Assembly (NCBI RefSeq): GCF_037975245.1
Contig: NC_092583.1
Span: 6,049,264 to 6,113,263 of the forward strand
Reading direction: 5' to 3'
Length of the DNA stretch: 64,000 nucleotides
DNA from: Apostichopus japonicus
Lineage: Eukaryota > Echinodermata > Holothuroidea > Aspidochirotida > Stichopodidae
Below are positions 1 through 15,300 of this stretch, in pieces. The position numbers and the translations under genes are program-made. The first letter of the stretch is position 1, and each line of letters opens with the position of its first letter. Under the pieces are notes generated by a model, which saw only the letters and a list, made by a program, of their open reading frames with translations, was not told the origin of the DNA and did no database searches.

Positions 1-1204
1 ATGCTGTACCGATCAATCGAATGTGCGGTACCGTTAAATCGAATGTGCGTTCCCGATTAATCGATTATGCTGTACCGATAAATCGAATGTGCAATGCCGA
101 TATATCGATTGTGCGAAGTATTTAAATAGAATATGCGGTACCGATAAATCGATTGTGCGGTGACGTTAGGTCGAATGTGAGTAGCCAATTAATCGAATGT
201 GCGTACCGATAAATCAAATGTGCAATGCCGATATATCGATTGTGCGAAGTATTTAAATAGAATATGCGGTACCGATAAATCGAATGTGCGGTACCGATCA
301 ATCGAATGTGCAGTACCGTTGAATCGAATGTGCGGTACCGATCAATCGAATGTGTGGTACCGATCAATCGAATGTGCGTTGTCGATCAATCGAATGTGCC
401 GTACCGTTCAATCGAATGTGCGGTACCGATCAATCGAATGTGTGGTACCGATCAATCGAATGTGCGGTACCGATCAATCGAATCTGCGGTACATTTAAAT
501 AGAATGTGCGTTCCCGATTAATCGAATGAGCGTTGCCGATAAATCGAATGTGCGGAACCGGTCAATCGAATATGCGATTGATCAATCGAATGTGCGGTAT
601 CGATAAATCGAATGTGCGTTGCCGATCAATCGAATGTTCGGTACCGATCAATCGAATGTGCGGTACCGATCAATTGAATGTGCGTTGTCGATCAATCGAA
701 TGTGCCGTACCGTTCAATCGAATGTGCGGTACCGATCAATCGAATGTGCGGTACATTTAAATAGAATGTGCGTTGCCGATTAATCGAATGAGCGTTGCCG
801 ATAAATCGAATGTGCGGAACCGGTCAATCGAATATGCGATTGATCAATCGAATGTGCGGTACCGATAAATCGAATGTGCGTTGCCGATCAATCGAATGTT
901 CGGTACCGATCAATCGAATATGCGGAACCGATAAATCAAATTTGCGGTATCGATCAATCGAATGTGCGGTACCGATAAAACGAATGTGCGGTACCAATCA
1001 ATCGAATATGTGCTACCGATAAATGAAATGTGCGTTGCCGATAAATCGAATGTGCGTTACCGATCAATCGAATGTGCGGTATCGATCAATCGAATGAGCT
1101 GTACCGATAAATCGATTGTGCGGTGCCGTTAGGTCGAATGTGCGTAGCCAATTAATCGAATGTGCGTACCGATCAATCGAATGTGCGGTACCAATTAATC
1201 GATT

Positions 1205-4200
1205 GTGCTGTACCGATCAATCGATTGTGCGGTACCGATCAATCGAATGTGCGGTACCGTTAAATCGAATGTGCGTTCCCGATTAATGGATTATGCTGTA
1301 CCGATCAATCGAATGTGCGGTGCCGATAAATCGAATGTGCGGTGCCGATTAATCGAATGTGTCCGATGTCGATCAATGGAATGTGCGGTACCGATCAATC
1401 GAATGTGCGGTACCGATCAATCGAATATGCGACACATTTAAATAGAATGTGCGTTCCCGCTTAATCGAATGAGCGTTGCCGATAAATCGAATGTGCGGAA
1501 CCGGTCAATCGAATATGCGATTGATCAATCGAATGTGCGGTACCGATAAATCGAATGTGCGTTGCCGATCAATCGAATGTTCGGTACCGATCAATCGAAT
1601 GTGCGGTACCGATCAATTGAATGTGCGGAACCGATCAATCGAATATGCGGAACCGATAAATCAAATTTGCGGTATCGATCAATCGAATGTGCGGTACCGA
1701 TAAAACGAATGTGCGGTACCAATCAATCGAATATGTGCTACCGATAAATGAAATGTGCGTTGCCGATAAATCGAATGTGCGTTACCGATCAATCGAATGT
1801 GCGGTATCGATCAATCGAATGAGCTGTACCGATAAATCGATTGTGCGGTGCCGTTAGGTCGAATGTGCGTAGCCAAGTAATCGAATGTGCGTACCGATCA
1901 ATCGAATGTGCGGTACCGATCAATGGAATGTGCGGTACCGTTAAATCGAATGTGCGTTCCCGATTAATCGATTATGCTTTACCGATCAATCGAGTGTGCG
2001 GTACCGATAAATCGATTGTGCGGTGCCGATAAATAGAATATGTCCGATGTCGATAAATCGAATGTGCGGTACCGATAAATCGAATGTGCGTTCCCGATCA
2101 ATCGAATGTGCGATACCGATCAATCGAATGTGCGTTGCCGATTAATCGAATGTGCATTACCGATCAATTGAATGTGCGGAACCAAGTAATCGATTGTGCT
2201 GTACCGATAAATCGATTGTGCGGTGCCGATTAATCGAATGTGTCCGATGTCGATCAATGGAATGTGAGGTACCGATCAATCGAATGTGCGGTATCGATCA
2301 ATCGAATGAGCTGTACCGTTAAATCGATTGTGCGGTGCCGTTAGGTCGAATGTGCGTAGCCAATTAATCGAATGTGCATACCGTTAAATCGAATGTGCGG
2401 TACCAATTAATCGATTGTGCTGTACCGAAAAATCGATTGTGCGGTACCGATCAATGGAATGTGCGGTACCGTTAAATCGAATGTGCGTTCCCGATTAATC
2501 GATTATGCTGTACCGATAAATCGAATGTGCGGTGCCGATTAATCGATTGTGCGAAGTATTTAAATAGAATATGCGGTACCGATTAATCGAATGTGCGGTA
2601 CCGATCAATCGAATGTGCCGTACCGATCAATCGAATGTGTGGTACCGATCAATCGAATGTGCGGTACATTAAAATAGAATGTGCGTTCCCGATTAATCGA
2701 ATGAGCGTTGCCCATAAATCGAATGTGCGGAACCGGTCAATCGAATATGCGATTGATCAATCGAATGTGCGGTACCGATAAATCGAATGTGCGTTGCCGA
2801 TCAATCGAATGTTCGGTACCGATAAATCGAATGTGCGGTACCGATCAATCGAATGTGCGGAACCGATCAATCGAATATGCGGAACCGATAAATCAAATTT
2901 GCGGTATCGATCAATCGAATGTGCGGTACCGATAAAACGAATGTGCGGTACCAATCAATCGAATATGTGCTACCGATAAATGAAATGTGCGTTGCCGATA
3001 AATCGAATGTGCGTTACCGATCAATCGAATGTGCGGTATCGATCAATCGAATGAGCTGTACCGATAAATCGATTGTGCGGTGCCGTTAGGTCGAATGTGC
3101 GTAGCCAATTAATCGAATGTGCGTACCGATCAATCGAATGTGCGGTACCGATCAATCGAATGTGCGGTACCGATAAATCAAATGTGCGGTATCGATCAAT
3201 CGAATTTGCGCTACCGACCAATCGAATGCGCGTCACCGATAATTCGGATGTTCGGTACCGATCAATCGGATGTGCCGCACCGAACATTCGATTGTGCGGT
3301 ACCGACCAATAGAATGTGCGGTACCGACCAAACGAAAGTGCGTTACCGATCAATCGAATGTGCGTTCCCAATCAATCGAATGTTCGTTCCCAACCAATCG
3401 AATGTTCGGTATCGATCAATTGAATGTTCGGTACCGATCAATCGAATGTGCGGTATCGATCAATCGAATGTGCGTTATTGATCGATCGAATGTTCGTTAC
3501 CGATCAATTGAATGTGCGATACCGATCAATCGAATGTTCGGTACCAATCAATCGAATGTTCGGTACCGATCAATCGAATGTGCGTTATCGGTCTAACGAA
3601 TGTGCGTTACCGATCAATGCTTTCCCGATCAATCGAATTTTCGTAACCGACCAATCGAATGTTCGGTACCGATGAAGCGAATGTCCGGTACCGATGAATC
3701 GAATGTGCGGTATCGATCAATCGAATGTGCGTTATTGATCAATCGAATGGGCGAACCGATCAATCGAATGTGCTGTACCGATCAATCGAATGTTCGGTAC
3801 CGATCAATTGTATGTGCGGTACCGATCAATCGAAGGTTCGGTACCGTTCAATCGAATGTGCGGTATCGATCAATCGAATATGCGGAACCGATCAATCGAA
3901 TGTTCGGTACCGATCAATCGAATGTGCGTTACCGATCAATCGAATGTTCGGTACCGATCAATCGAATGTGCGGTACCGATCAATTGAATGTGCGTTGTCG
4001 ATCAATCGAATGTGCCGTACCGTTCAATCGAATGTGCGGTACCGATCAATCGAATGTGCCGTACCGATCAATCGAATGTGCGGTACCGATCAATCGAATG
4101 TGCGGTACATTTAAATAGAATGTGCGTTCCCGATTAATCGAATGAGCGTTGCCGATAAATCGAATGTGCGGAACCGGTCAATCGAATATGCGATTGATCA

Positions 4201-4558
4201 ATCGAATGTGCGGTACCGATAAATCGAATGAGCGTTGCCGATCAATCGAATGTTCGGTACCGATCAATCGAATATGCGGAACCGATAAATCAAATTTGCG
4301 GTATCGATCAATCGAATGTGCGGTACCGATAAAACGAATGTGCGGTACCAATCAATCGAATATGTGCTACCGATAAATGAAATGTGCGTTGCCGATAAAT
4401 CGAATGTGCGTTACCGATCAATCGAATGTGCGGTATCGATCAATCGAATGAGCTGTACCGATAAATCGATTGTGCGGTGCCGTTAGGTCGAATGTGCGTA
4501 GCCAATTAATCGAATGTGCGTACCGATGAATCGAATGTGCGGTACCAATTAATCGATT
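1205..4558 (+). repeat. A-type higher-order repeat, copy 1 (about 3354 bp)
   Basis: The distinctive monomer run beginning at 1205 recurs at 4559, 7057 and 10,256. A second landmark run at 1476 recurs at 4830, 7328 and 10,527 with the same offsets. The interval is therefore one HOR unit of 3354 bp. A-type units are rich in monomers with ATAAATCG, ATTAATCG and GTTAAATCG cores, and in an ACATTTAAATAGAATG variant. Confidence 0.85.
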
Positions 4559-7056
4559 GTGCTGTACCGATCAATCGATTGTGCGGTACCGATCAATCGA
4601 ATGTGCGGTACCGTTAAATCGAATGTGCGTTCCCGATTAATGGATTATGCTGTACCGATCAATCGAATGTGCGGTGCCGATAAATCGAATGTGCGGTGCC
4701 GATTAATCGAATGTGTCCGATGTCGATCAATGGAATGTGCGGTACCGATCAATCGAATGTGCGGTACCGATCAATCGAATATGCGACACATTTAAATAGA
4801 ATGTGCGTTCCCGCTTAATCGAATGAGCGTTGCCGATAAATCGAATGTGCGGAACCGGTCAATCGAATATGCGATTGATCAATCGAATGTGCGGTACCGA
4901 TAAATCGAATGTGCGTTGCCGATCAATCGAATGTTCGGTACCGATCAATCGAATGTGCGGTACCGATCAATTGAATGTGCGGAACCGATCAATCGAATAT
5001 GCGGAACCGATAAATCAAATTTGCGGTATCGATCAATCGAATGTGCGGTACCGATAAAACGAATGTGCGGTACCAATCAATCGAATATGTGCTACCGATA
5101 AATGAAATGTGCGTTGCCGATAAATCGAATGTGCGTTACCGATCAATCGAATGTGCGGTATCGATCAATCGAATGAGCTGTACCGATAAATCGATTGTGC
5201 GGTGCCGTTAGGTCGAATGTGCGTAGCCAATTAATCGAATGTGCGTACCGATCAATCGAATGTGCGGTACCGATCAATGGAATGTGCGGTACCGTTAAAT
5301 CGAATGTGCGTTCCCGATTAATCGATTATGCTTTACCGATCAATCGAGTGTGCGGTACCGATAAATCGATTGTGCGGTGCCGATAAATAGAATATGTCCG
5401 ATGTCGATAAATCGAATGTGCGGTACCGATAAATCGAATGTGCGTTCCCGATCAATCGAATGTGCGATACCGATAAATCGAATGTGCGTTGCCGATTAAT
5501 CAAATATGCGGTACCGATCAATCTAATGTGCGGTACCGATCAATCGAATGTGCGTTCCCGATCAATCGAATGTGCGGTGCCGATTAATCGAATGTGCATT
5601 ACCGATCAATTGAATGTGCGGAACCAAGTAATCGATTGTGCTGTACCGATAAATCGATTGTGCGGTGCCGATAAATCAAATGTGCGGTATCGATCAATCG
5701 AATTTGCGCTACCGACCAATCGAATGCGCGTCACCGATAATTCGGATGTTCGGTACCGATCAATCGGATGTGCCGCACCGAACATTCGATTGTGCGGTAC
5801 CGACCAATAGAATGTGCGGTACCGACCAAACGAAAGTGCGTTACCGATCAATCGAATGTGCGTTCCCAATCAATCGAATGTTCGTTCCCAACCAATCGAA
5901 TGTTCGGTATCGATCAATTGAATGTTCGGTACCGATCAATCGAATGTGCGGTATCGATCAATCGAATGTGCGTTATTGATCGATCGAATGTTCGTTACCG
6001 ATCAATTGAATGTGCGATACCGATCAATCGAATGTTCGGTACCAATCAATCGAATGTTCGGTACCGATCAATCGAATGTGCGTTATCGGTCTAACGAATG
6101 TGCGTTACCGATCAATGCTTTCCCGATCAATCGAATTTTCGTAACCGACCAATCGAATGTTCGGTACCGATGAAGCGAATGTCCGGTACCGATGAATCGA
6201 ATGTGCGGTATCGATCAATCGAATGTGCGTTATTGATCAATCGAATGTGCGAACCGATCAATCGAATGTGCTGTACCGATCAATCGAATGTTCGGTACCG
6301 ATCAATTGTATGTGCGGTACCGATCAATCGAAGGTTCGGTACCGTTCAATCGAATGTGCGGTATCGATCAATCGAATATGCGGAACCGATCAATCGAATG
6401 TTCGGTACCGATCAATCGAATGTGCGTTACCGATCAATCGAATGTTCGGTACCGATCAATCGAATGTGCGGTACCGATCAATTGAATGTGCGTTGTCGAT
6501 CAATCGAATGTGCCGTACCGTTCAATCGAATGTGCGGTACCGATCAATCGAATGTGTGGTACCGATCAATCGAATGTGCGGTACCGATCAATCGAATGTG
6601 CGGTACATTTAAATAGAATGTGCGTTCCCGATTAATCGAATGAGCGTTGCCGATAAATCGAATGTGCGGAACCGGTCAATCGAATATGCGATTGATCAAT
6701 CGAATGTGCGATACCGATAAATCGAATGTGCGTTGCCGATCAATCGAATGTTCGGTACCGATCAATCGAATATGCGGAACCGATAAATCAAATTTGCGGT
6801 ATCGATCAATCGAATGTGCGGTACCGATAAAACGAATGTGCGGTACCAATCAATCGAATATGTGCTACCGATAAATGAAATGTGCGTTGCCGATAAATCG
6901 AATGTGCGTTACCGATCAATCGAATGTGCGGTATCGATCAATCGAATGAGCTGTACCGATAAATCGATTGTGCGGTGCCGTTAGGTCGAATGTGCGTAGC
7001 CAATTAATCGAATGTGCGTACCGATGAATCGAATGTGCGGTACCAATTAATCGATT
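4559..7056 (+). repeat. A-type higher-order repeat, copy 2 (2498 bp)
   Basis: This has the same landmarks as the preceding unit but is 2498 bp long. Landmarks at 4559, 5460 and 5768 all recur 2498 bp later or earlier. It lacks a block present in the neighbouring 3199-bp unit, a difference of 701 bp. The missing stretch corresponds to the segment between about 8173 and 8875 in the next unit. Confidence 0.85.
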
Positions 7057-10000
7057 GTGCTGTACCGATCAATCGATTGTGCGGTACCGATCAATCGAAT
7101 GTGCGGTACCGTTAAATCGAATGTGCGTTCCAGATTAATGGATTATGCTGTACCGATCAATCGAATGTGCGGTGCCGATAAATCGAATGTGCGGTGCCGA
7201 TTAATCGAATGTGTCCGATGTCGATCAATGGAATGTGCGGTACCGATCAATCGAATGTGCGGTACCGATCAATCGAATATGCGACACATTTAAATAGAAT
7301 GTGCGTTCCCGCTTAATCGAATGAGCGTTGCCGATAAATCGAATGTGCGGAACCGGTCAATCGAATATGCGATTGATCAATCGAATGTGCGGTACCGATA
7401 AATCGAATGTGCGTTGCCGATCAATCGAATGTTCGGTACCGATCAATCGAATGTGCGGTACCGATCAATTGAATGTGCGGAACCGATCAATCGAATATGC
7501 GGAACCGATAAATCAAATTTGCGGTATCGATCAATCGAATGTGCGGTACCGATAAAACGAATGTGCGGTACCAATCAATCGAATATGTGCTACCGATAAA
7601 TGAAATGTGCGTTGCCGATAAATCGAATGTGCGTTACCGATCAATCGAATGTGCGGTATCGATCAATCGAATGAGCTGTACCGATAAATCGATTGTGCGG
7701 TGCCGTTAGGTCGAATGTGCGTAGCCAATTAATCGAATGTGCGTACCGATCAATCGAATGTGCGGTACCGATCAATGGAATGTGCGGTACCGTTAAATCG
7801 AATGTGCGTTCCCGATTAATCGATTATGCTTTACCGATCAATCGAGTGTGCGGTACCGATAAATCGATTGTGCGGTGCCGATAAATAGAATATGTCCGAT
7901 GTCGATAAATCGAATGTGCGGTACCGATAAATCGAATGTGCGTTCCCGATCAATCGAATGTGCGATACCGATAAATCGAATGTGCGTTGCCGATTAATCA
8001 AATATGCGGTACCGATCAATCTAATGTGCGGTACCGATCAATCGAATGTGCGTTCCCGATCAATCGAATGTGCGTTGCCGATTAATCGAATGTGCATTAC
8101 CGATCAATTGAATGTGCGGAACCAAGTAATCGATTGTGCTGTACCGATAAATCGATTGTGCGGTGCCGATTAATCGAATGTGTCCGATGTCGATCAATGG
8201 AATGTGAGGTACCGATCAATCGAATGTGCGGTATCGATCAATCGAATGAGCTGTACCGTTAAATCGATTGTGCGGTGCCGTTAGGTCGAATGTGCGTAGC
8301 CAATTAATCGAATGTGCATACCGTTAAATCGAATGTGCGGTACCAATTAATCGATTGTGCTGTACCGAAAAATCGATTGTGCGGTACCGATAAATGGAAT
8401 GTGCGGTACCGTTAAATCGAATGTGCGTTCCCGATTAATCGATTATGCTGTACCGATAAATCGAATGTGCGGTGCCGATTAATCGATTGTGCGAAGTATT
8501 TAAATAGAATATGCGGTACCGATTAATCGAATGTGCGGTACCGATGAATCGAATATGCCGTACCGTTCAATCGAATGTGCGTACCGATCAATCGAATGTG
8601 TGGTACCGATCAATCGAATGTGCGGTACATTTAAATAGAATGTGCGTTCCCGATTAATCGAATGAGCGTTGCCCATAAATCGAATGTGCGGAACCGGTCA
8701 ATCGAATATGCGATTGATCAATCGAATGTGCGGTATCGATCAATCGAATGAGCTGTACCGATAAATCGATTGTGCGGTGCCGTTAGGTCGAATGTGCGTA
8801 GCCAATTAATCGAATGTGCGTACCGATCAATCGAATGTGCGGTACCGATCAATCGAATGTGCGGTACCGATAAATCAAATGTGCGGTATCGATCAATCGA
8901 ATTTGCGCTACCGACCAATCGAATGCGCGTCACCGATAATTCGGATGTTCGGTACCGATCAATCGGATGTGCCGCACCGAACATTCGATTGTGCGGTACC
9001 GACCAATAGAATGTGCGGTACCGACCAAACGAAAGTGCGTTACCGATCAATCGAATGTGCGTTCCCAATCAATCGAATGTTCGTTCCCAACCAATCGAAT
9101 GTTCGGTATCGATCAATTGAATGTTCGGTACCGATCAATCGAATGTGCGGTATCGATCAATCGAATGTGCGTTATTGATCGATCGAATGTTCGTTACCGA
9201 TCAATTGAATGTGCGATACCGATCAATCGAATGTTCGGTACCAATCAATCGAATGTTCGGTACCGATCAATCGAATGTGCGTTATCGGTCTAACGAATGT
9301 GCGTTACCGATCAATGCTTTCCCGATCAATCGAATTTTCGTAACCGACCAATCGAATGTTCGGTACCGATGAAGCGAATGTCCGGTACCGATGAATCGAA
9401 TGTGCGGTATCGATCAATCGAATGTGCGTTATTGATCAATCGAATGTGCGAACCGATCAATCGAATGTGCTGTACCGATCAATCGAATGTTCGGTACCGA
9501 TCAATTGTATGTGCGGTACCGATCAATCGAAGGTTCGGTACCGTTCAATCGAATGTGCGGTATCGATCAATCGAATATGCGGAACCGATCAATCGAATGT
9601 TCGGTACCGATCAATCGAATGTGCGTTACCGATCAATCGAATGTTCGGTACCGATCAATCGAATGTGCGGTACCGATCAATTGAATGTGCGTTGTCGATC
9701 AATCGAATGTGCCGTACCGTTCAATCGAATGTGCGGTACCGATCAATCGAATGTGTGGTACCGATCAATCGAATGTGCGGTACCGATCAATCGAATGTGC
9801 GGTACATTTAAATAGAATGTGCGTTCCCGATTAATCGAATGAGCGTTGCCGATAAATCGAATGTGCGGAACCGGTCAATCGAATATGCGATTGATCAATC
9901 GAATGTGCGATACCGATAAATCGAATGTGCGTTGCCGATCAATCGAATGTTCGGTACCGATCAATCGAATATGCGGAACCGATAAATCAAATTTGCGGTA

Positions 10001-10255
10001 TCGATCAATCGAATGTGCGGTACCGATAAAACGAATGTGCGGTACCAATCAATCGAATATGTGCTACCGATAAATGAAATGTGCGTTGCCGATAAATCGA
10101 ATGTGCGTTACCGATCAATCGAATGTGCGGTATCGATCAATCGAATGAGCTGTACCGATAAATCGATTGTGCGGTGCCGTTAGGTCGAATGTGCGTAGCC
10201 AATTAATCGAATGTGCGTACCGATGAATCGAATGTGCGGTACCAATTAATCGATT
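7057..10255 (+). repeat. A-type higher-order repeat, copy 3 (3199 bp)
   Basis: Landmarks at 7057, 7328, 7958 and 8967 recur at 10,256, 10,527, 11,157 and (with a longer gap) 12,386. The unit is 3199 bp. It carries the extra monomers around 8173-8717 that are also present in the first unit (about 2220-2760) but missing from the 2498-bp unit. Confidence 0.85.
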
Positions 10256-12385
10256 GTGCTGTACCGATCAATCGATTGTGCGGTACCGATCAATCGAATG
10301 TGCGGTACCGTTAAATCGAATGTGCGTTCCAGATTAATGGATTATGCTGTACCGATCAATCGAATGTGCGGTGCCGATAAATCGAATGTGCGGTGCCGAT
10401 TAATCGAATGTGTCCGATGTCGATCAATGGAATGTGCGGTACCGATCAATCGAATGTGCGGTACCGATCAATCGAATATGCGACACATTTAAATAGAATG
10501 TGCGTTCCCGCTTAATCGAATGAGCGTTGCCGATAAATCGAATGTGCGGAACCGGTCAATCGAATATGCGATTGATCAATCGAATGTGCGGTACCGATAA
10601 ATCGAATGTGCGTTGCCGATCAATCGAATGTTCGGTACCGATCAATCGAATGTGCGGTACCGATCAATTGAATGTGCGGAACCGATCAATCGAATATGCG
10701 GAACCGATAAATCAAATTTGCGGTATCGATCAATCGAATGTGCGGTACCGATAAAACGAATGTGCGGTACCAATCAATCGAATATGTGCTACCGATAAAT
10801 GAAATGTGCGTTGCCGATAAATCGAATGTGCGTTACCGATCAATCGAATGTGCGGTATCGATCAATCGAATGAGCTGTACCGATAAATCGATTGTGCGGT
10901 GCCGTTAGGTCGAATGTGCGTAGCCAATTAATCGAATGTGCGTACCGATCAATCGAATGTGCGGTACCGATCAATGGAATGTGCGGTACCGTTAAATCGA
11001 ATGTGCGTTCCCGATTAATCGATTATGCTTTACCGATCAATCGAGTGTGCGGTACCGATAAATCGATTGTGCGGTGCCGATAAATAGAATATGTCCGATG
11101 TCGATAAATCGAATGTGCGGTACCGATAAATCGAATGTGCGTTCCCGATCAATCGAATGTGCGATACCGATAAATCGAATGTGCGTTGCCGATTAATCAA
11201 ATATGCGGTACCGATCAATCTAATGTGCGGTACCGATCAATCGAATGTGCGTTCCCGATCAATCGAATGTGCGTTGCCGATTAATCGAATGTGCATTACC
11301 GATCAATTGAATGTGCGGAACCAAGTAATCGATTGTGCTGTACCGATAAATCGATTGTGCGGTGCCGATTAATCGAATGTGTCCGATGTCGATCAATGGA
11401 ATGTGAGGTACCGATCAATCGAATGTGCGGTATCGATCAATCGAATGAGCTGTACCGTTAAATCGATTGTGCGGTGCCGTTAGGTCGAATGTGCGTAGCC
11501 AATTAATCGAATGTGCATACCGTTAAATCGAATGTGCGGTACCAATTAATCGATTGTGCTGTACCGAAAAATCGATTGTGCGGTACCGATAAATGGAATG
11601 TGCGGTACCGTTAAATCGAATGTGCGTTCCCGATTAATCGATTATGCTGTACCGATAAATCGAATGTGCGGTGCCGATTAATCGATTGTGCGAAGTATTT
11701 AAATAGAATATGCGGTACCGATTAATCGAATGTGCGGTACCGATCAATCGAATGTGCCGTACCGTTCAATCGAATGTGCGTACCGATCAATCGAATGTGT
11801 GGTACCGATCAATCGAATGTGCGGTACATTTAAATAGAATGTGCGTTCCCGATTAATCGAATGAGCGTTGCCCATAAATCGAATGTGCGGAACCGGTCAA
11901 TCGAATATGCGATTGATCAATCGAATGTGCGGTACCGATAAATCGAATGTGCGTTGCCGATCAATCGAATGTGCGGAACCGATCAATCGAATATGCGGAA
12001 CCGATAAATCAAATTTGCGGTATCGATCAATCGAATGTGCGGTACCGATAAAACGAATGTGCGGTACCAATCAATCGAATATGTGCTACCGATAAATGAA
12101 ATGTGCGTTGCCGATAAATCGAATGTGCGTTACCGATCAATCGAATGTGCGGTATCGATCAATCGAATGAGCTGTACCGATAAATCGATTGTGCGGTGCC
12201 GTTAGGTCGAATGTGCGTAGCCAATTAATCGAATGTGCGTACCGATCAATCGAATGTGCGGTACCGATCAATCGAATGTGCGGTACCGATAAATCAAATG
12301 AGCGGTATCGATCAATCGAATTTGCGCTACCGACCAATCGAATTTGCGTCACCGATAATTCGGATGTTCGGTACCGATCAATCGG
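10256..12385 (+). repeat. A-type to B-type transition segment
   Basis: A fourth A-type unit starts at 10,256. Its later part differs from earlier copies: the landmark that follows 8967 by 3199 bp elsewhere appears here at 12,386, giving a 3419-bp spacing. Past about 13,080 the monomer set changes to B-type, with many ATCAATCGAATG cores and the CCTATTATTCGAATG variant. Confidence 0.7.
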
Positions 12386-15300
12386 ATGTGCCGCACCGAA
12401 CATTCGATTGTGCGGTACCGACCAATAGAATGTGCGGTACCGACCAAACGAAAGTGCGTTACCGATCAATCGAATGTGCGTTCCCAATCAATCGAATGTT
12501 CGTTCCCAACCAATCGAATGTTCGGTATCGATCAATTGAATGTTCGGTACCGATCAATCGAATGTGCGGTATCGATCAATCGAATGTGCGTTATTGATCG
12601 ATCGAATGTTCGTTACCGATCAATTGAATGTGCGATACCGATCAATCGAATGTTCGGTACCAATCAATCGAATGTTCGGTACCGATCAATCGAATGTGCG
12701 TTATTGGTCTAACGAATGTGCGTTACCGATCAATGCTTTCCCGATCAATCGAATTTTCGTAACCGACCAATCGAATGTTCGGTACCGATGAAGCGAATGT
12801 CCGGTACCGATGAATCGAATGTGCGGTATCGATCAATCGAATGTGCGTTATTGATCAATCGAATGTGCGAACCGATCAATCGAATGTGCTGTACCGATCA
12901 ATCGAATGTTCGGTACCGATCAATTGTATGTGCGGTACCGATCAATCGAAGGTTCGGTACCGTTCAATCGAATGTGCGGTATCGATCAATCGAATATGCG
13001 GAACCGATCAATCGAATGTTCGGTACCGATCAATCGAATGTGCGTTACCGATCAATCGAATTTTCGGTACCGATCAATCGAATGTTCGGTACCGATCAAT
13101 CGAATGATCGGTACTGATCAAACGAATGTGCGTTACCTATTATTCGAATGTGCGTTACCGATCAATCGAATGTGCGGTACTGATCAATCGAATGTGCGTC
13201 ACCGATAATTCGGATGTTCGGTACCGATCAATCGGATGTGCGGTACCGATCAGACAAATATTCAGTACCGATCAAACGAATGTGCATTAACAATCAATCG
13301 AAGTGCGGTAACTATTATTCGAATATGCGGTACCGATCAATCGAATGTGCGTTACCGATCAATCGAATGATCGGTACTGGTCAAACGAATGTGCGTTACC
13401 TATTATTCGAATGTGCGTTACCGATCAATCGAATGTGCGGTACCGATCAATCGAATGTGCGTCACCGATAATTCGGATGTTCGGTACCGATCAATCGGAT
13501 GTGCCGCACCGAACATTCGATTGTGCGGTACCGATACATTGAATATGCATTACCGATCAATCGAATGTGCGGAACCGATCAATGGAATGTGCGTTACCGA
13601 TCAATCGAATGTGCGGTACCGATCAATCGAAAGTTCGGTACCGATCAATCGAATGTGCTGTACCGATCAATCGAATGTTCGGTACCGATCAATCGAATGT
13701 GCGGTACCGATCAATGGAATGTGCGTTACCGATCAATAGAATGTTCGGTACCGATAAATCAAATGTGCGGTATCGATCAATCGAATTTGCGTTACCGACC
13801 AGTCGAATGTGCGTCACCGATAATTCGAATGTTCGATACCGATCAATCCGACGTGCCACACCGAACATTCGAATGTGCGGTACCGACCAATCAATTGAAT
13901 GTGTGGTATCGACCAATCGAATGTGCGGTACCGGTGAAACGAATGTGCGTTACCGATCAATGCGTTACCGATCAATCGAATATTCGGTACCGATCAATCG
14001 AATATTCGGTACCGTTCAATCGAATGTGCGTTTCCAATCAATCGAATGGAGGTAACAAATATTCAAATATCGGCTACCGAACAATCATATGTGCGTCACC
14101 GATAATTCGAATGTTCGGTACCGATCAATCGGATGTGCGTTACCGATCAATCGAATGATCGGTACTGATCAAACGAATGTGCGCTACCTATTATTCGAAT
14201 GTGCGTTACCGATCAATCGAATGTGCGGTACCGATCAATCGAATTTGCGTCACCGATAATTCGGATGTTCGGTACCGATCAATCGGATGTGCCGCACCGA
14301 ATATTCGATTGTGCGGTACCGATCAATTGAATATGCGTTACCGATCAATCGAATGTTCGGTAAGAACCAAACGAATGTGCGGTACCGACCAAACGAAAGT
14401 GCGTTACCGATCAATCGAATGTGCGGTACTGATCAATCGAATGTGCGTTATACAATCAATCGAATTTTCGTAACCGACCAATCGAATTTTCGTAACCGAC
14501 CAAGCGAATGTTCGGTATCGATGGATCGAATGTGCGGTATCGATGAATCAATGTACGTTATTGATCAATCGAATGTGCGGAACCGATCAATCGAATATGC
14601 TGTACAAATTAATCGAATGTGCGGTACCGATCAATCGAATGTGCGTTTCCGATCAATCGAATATTCGGTACTGATCAAACGAATGTGCGTTACCTATTAT
14701 TCGAATGTGCGTTACCGATCAATCGAATGTGCGGTACCGATCAGACAAATATTCAGTAACGATCAAACGAATGTGCATTAACAATCAATCGAAGTGCGGT
14801 AACTATTATTCGAATATGCGGTACCGATCAATCGAATATGCGTTACCGATCAATCGAATGATCGGTACTGATCAAACGAATGTGCGCTACCTATTATTCG
14901 AATGTGCGTTACCGATCAATCGAATGTGCGGTACCGATCAATCGAATTTGCGTCACCGATAATTCGGATGTTCGGTACCGATCAATCGGATGTGCCGCAC
15001 CGAATATTCGATTGTGCGGTACCGATCAATTGAATATGCGTTACCGATCAATCGAATGTTCGGTACCAACCAATCGAATGTGCGGTACCGACCAAACGAA
15101 AGTGCGTTACCGATCAATCGAATGTGTGGTACTGATCAATCGAATGTGCGGTACCAATCAATCGAATTTTCGTAACCGACCAATCGAATGTTCGGTACTG
15201 GTGAATCGAATGTTCGGTATCGATGGATCGAATGTGCGGTATCGATGAATCAATGTACGTTATTGATCAATCGAATGTGCGGAACTGATCAATCGAATGT

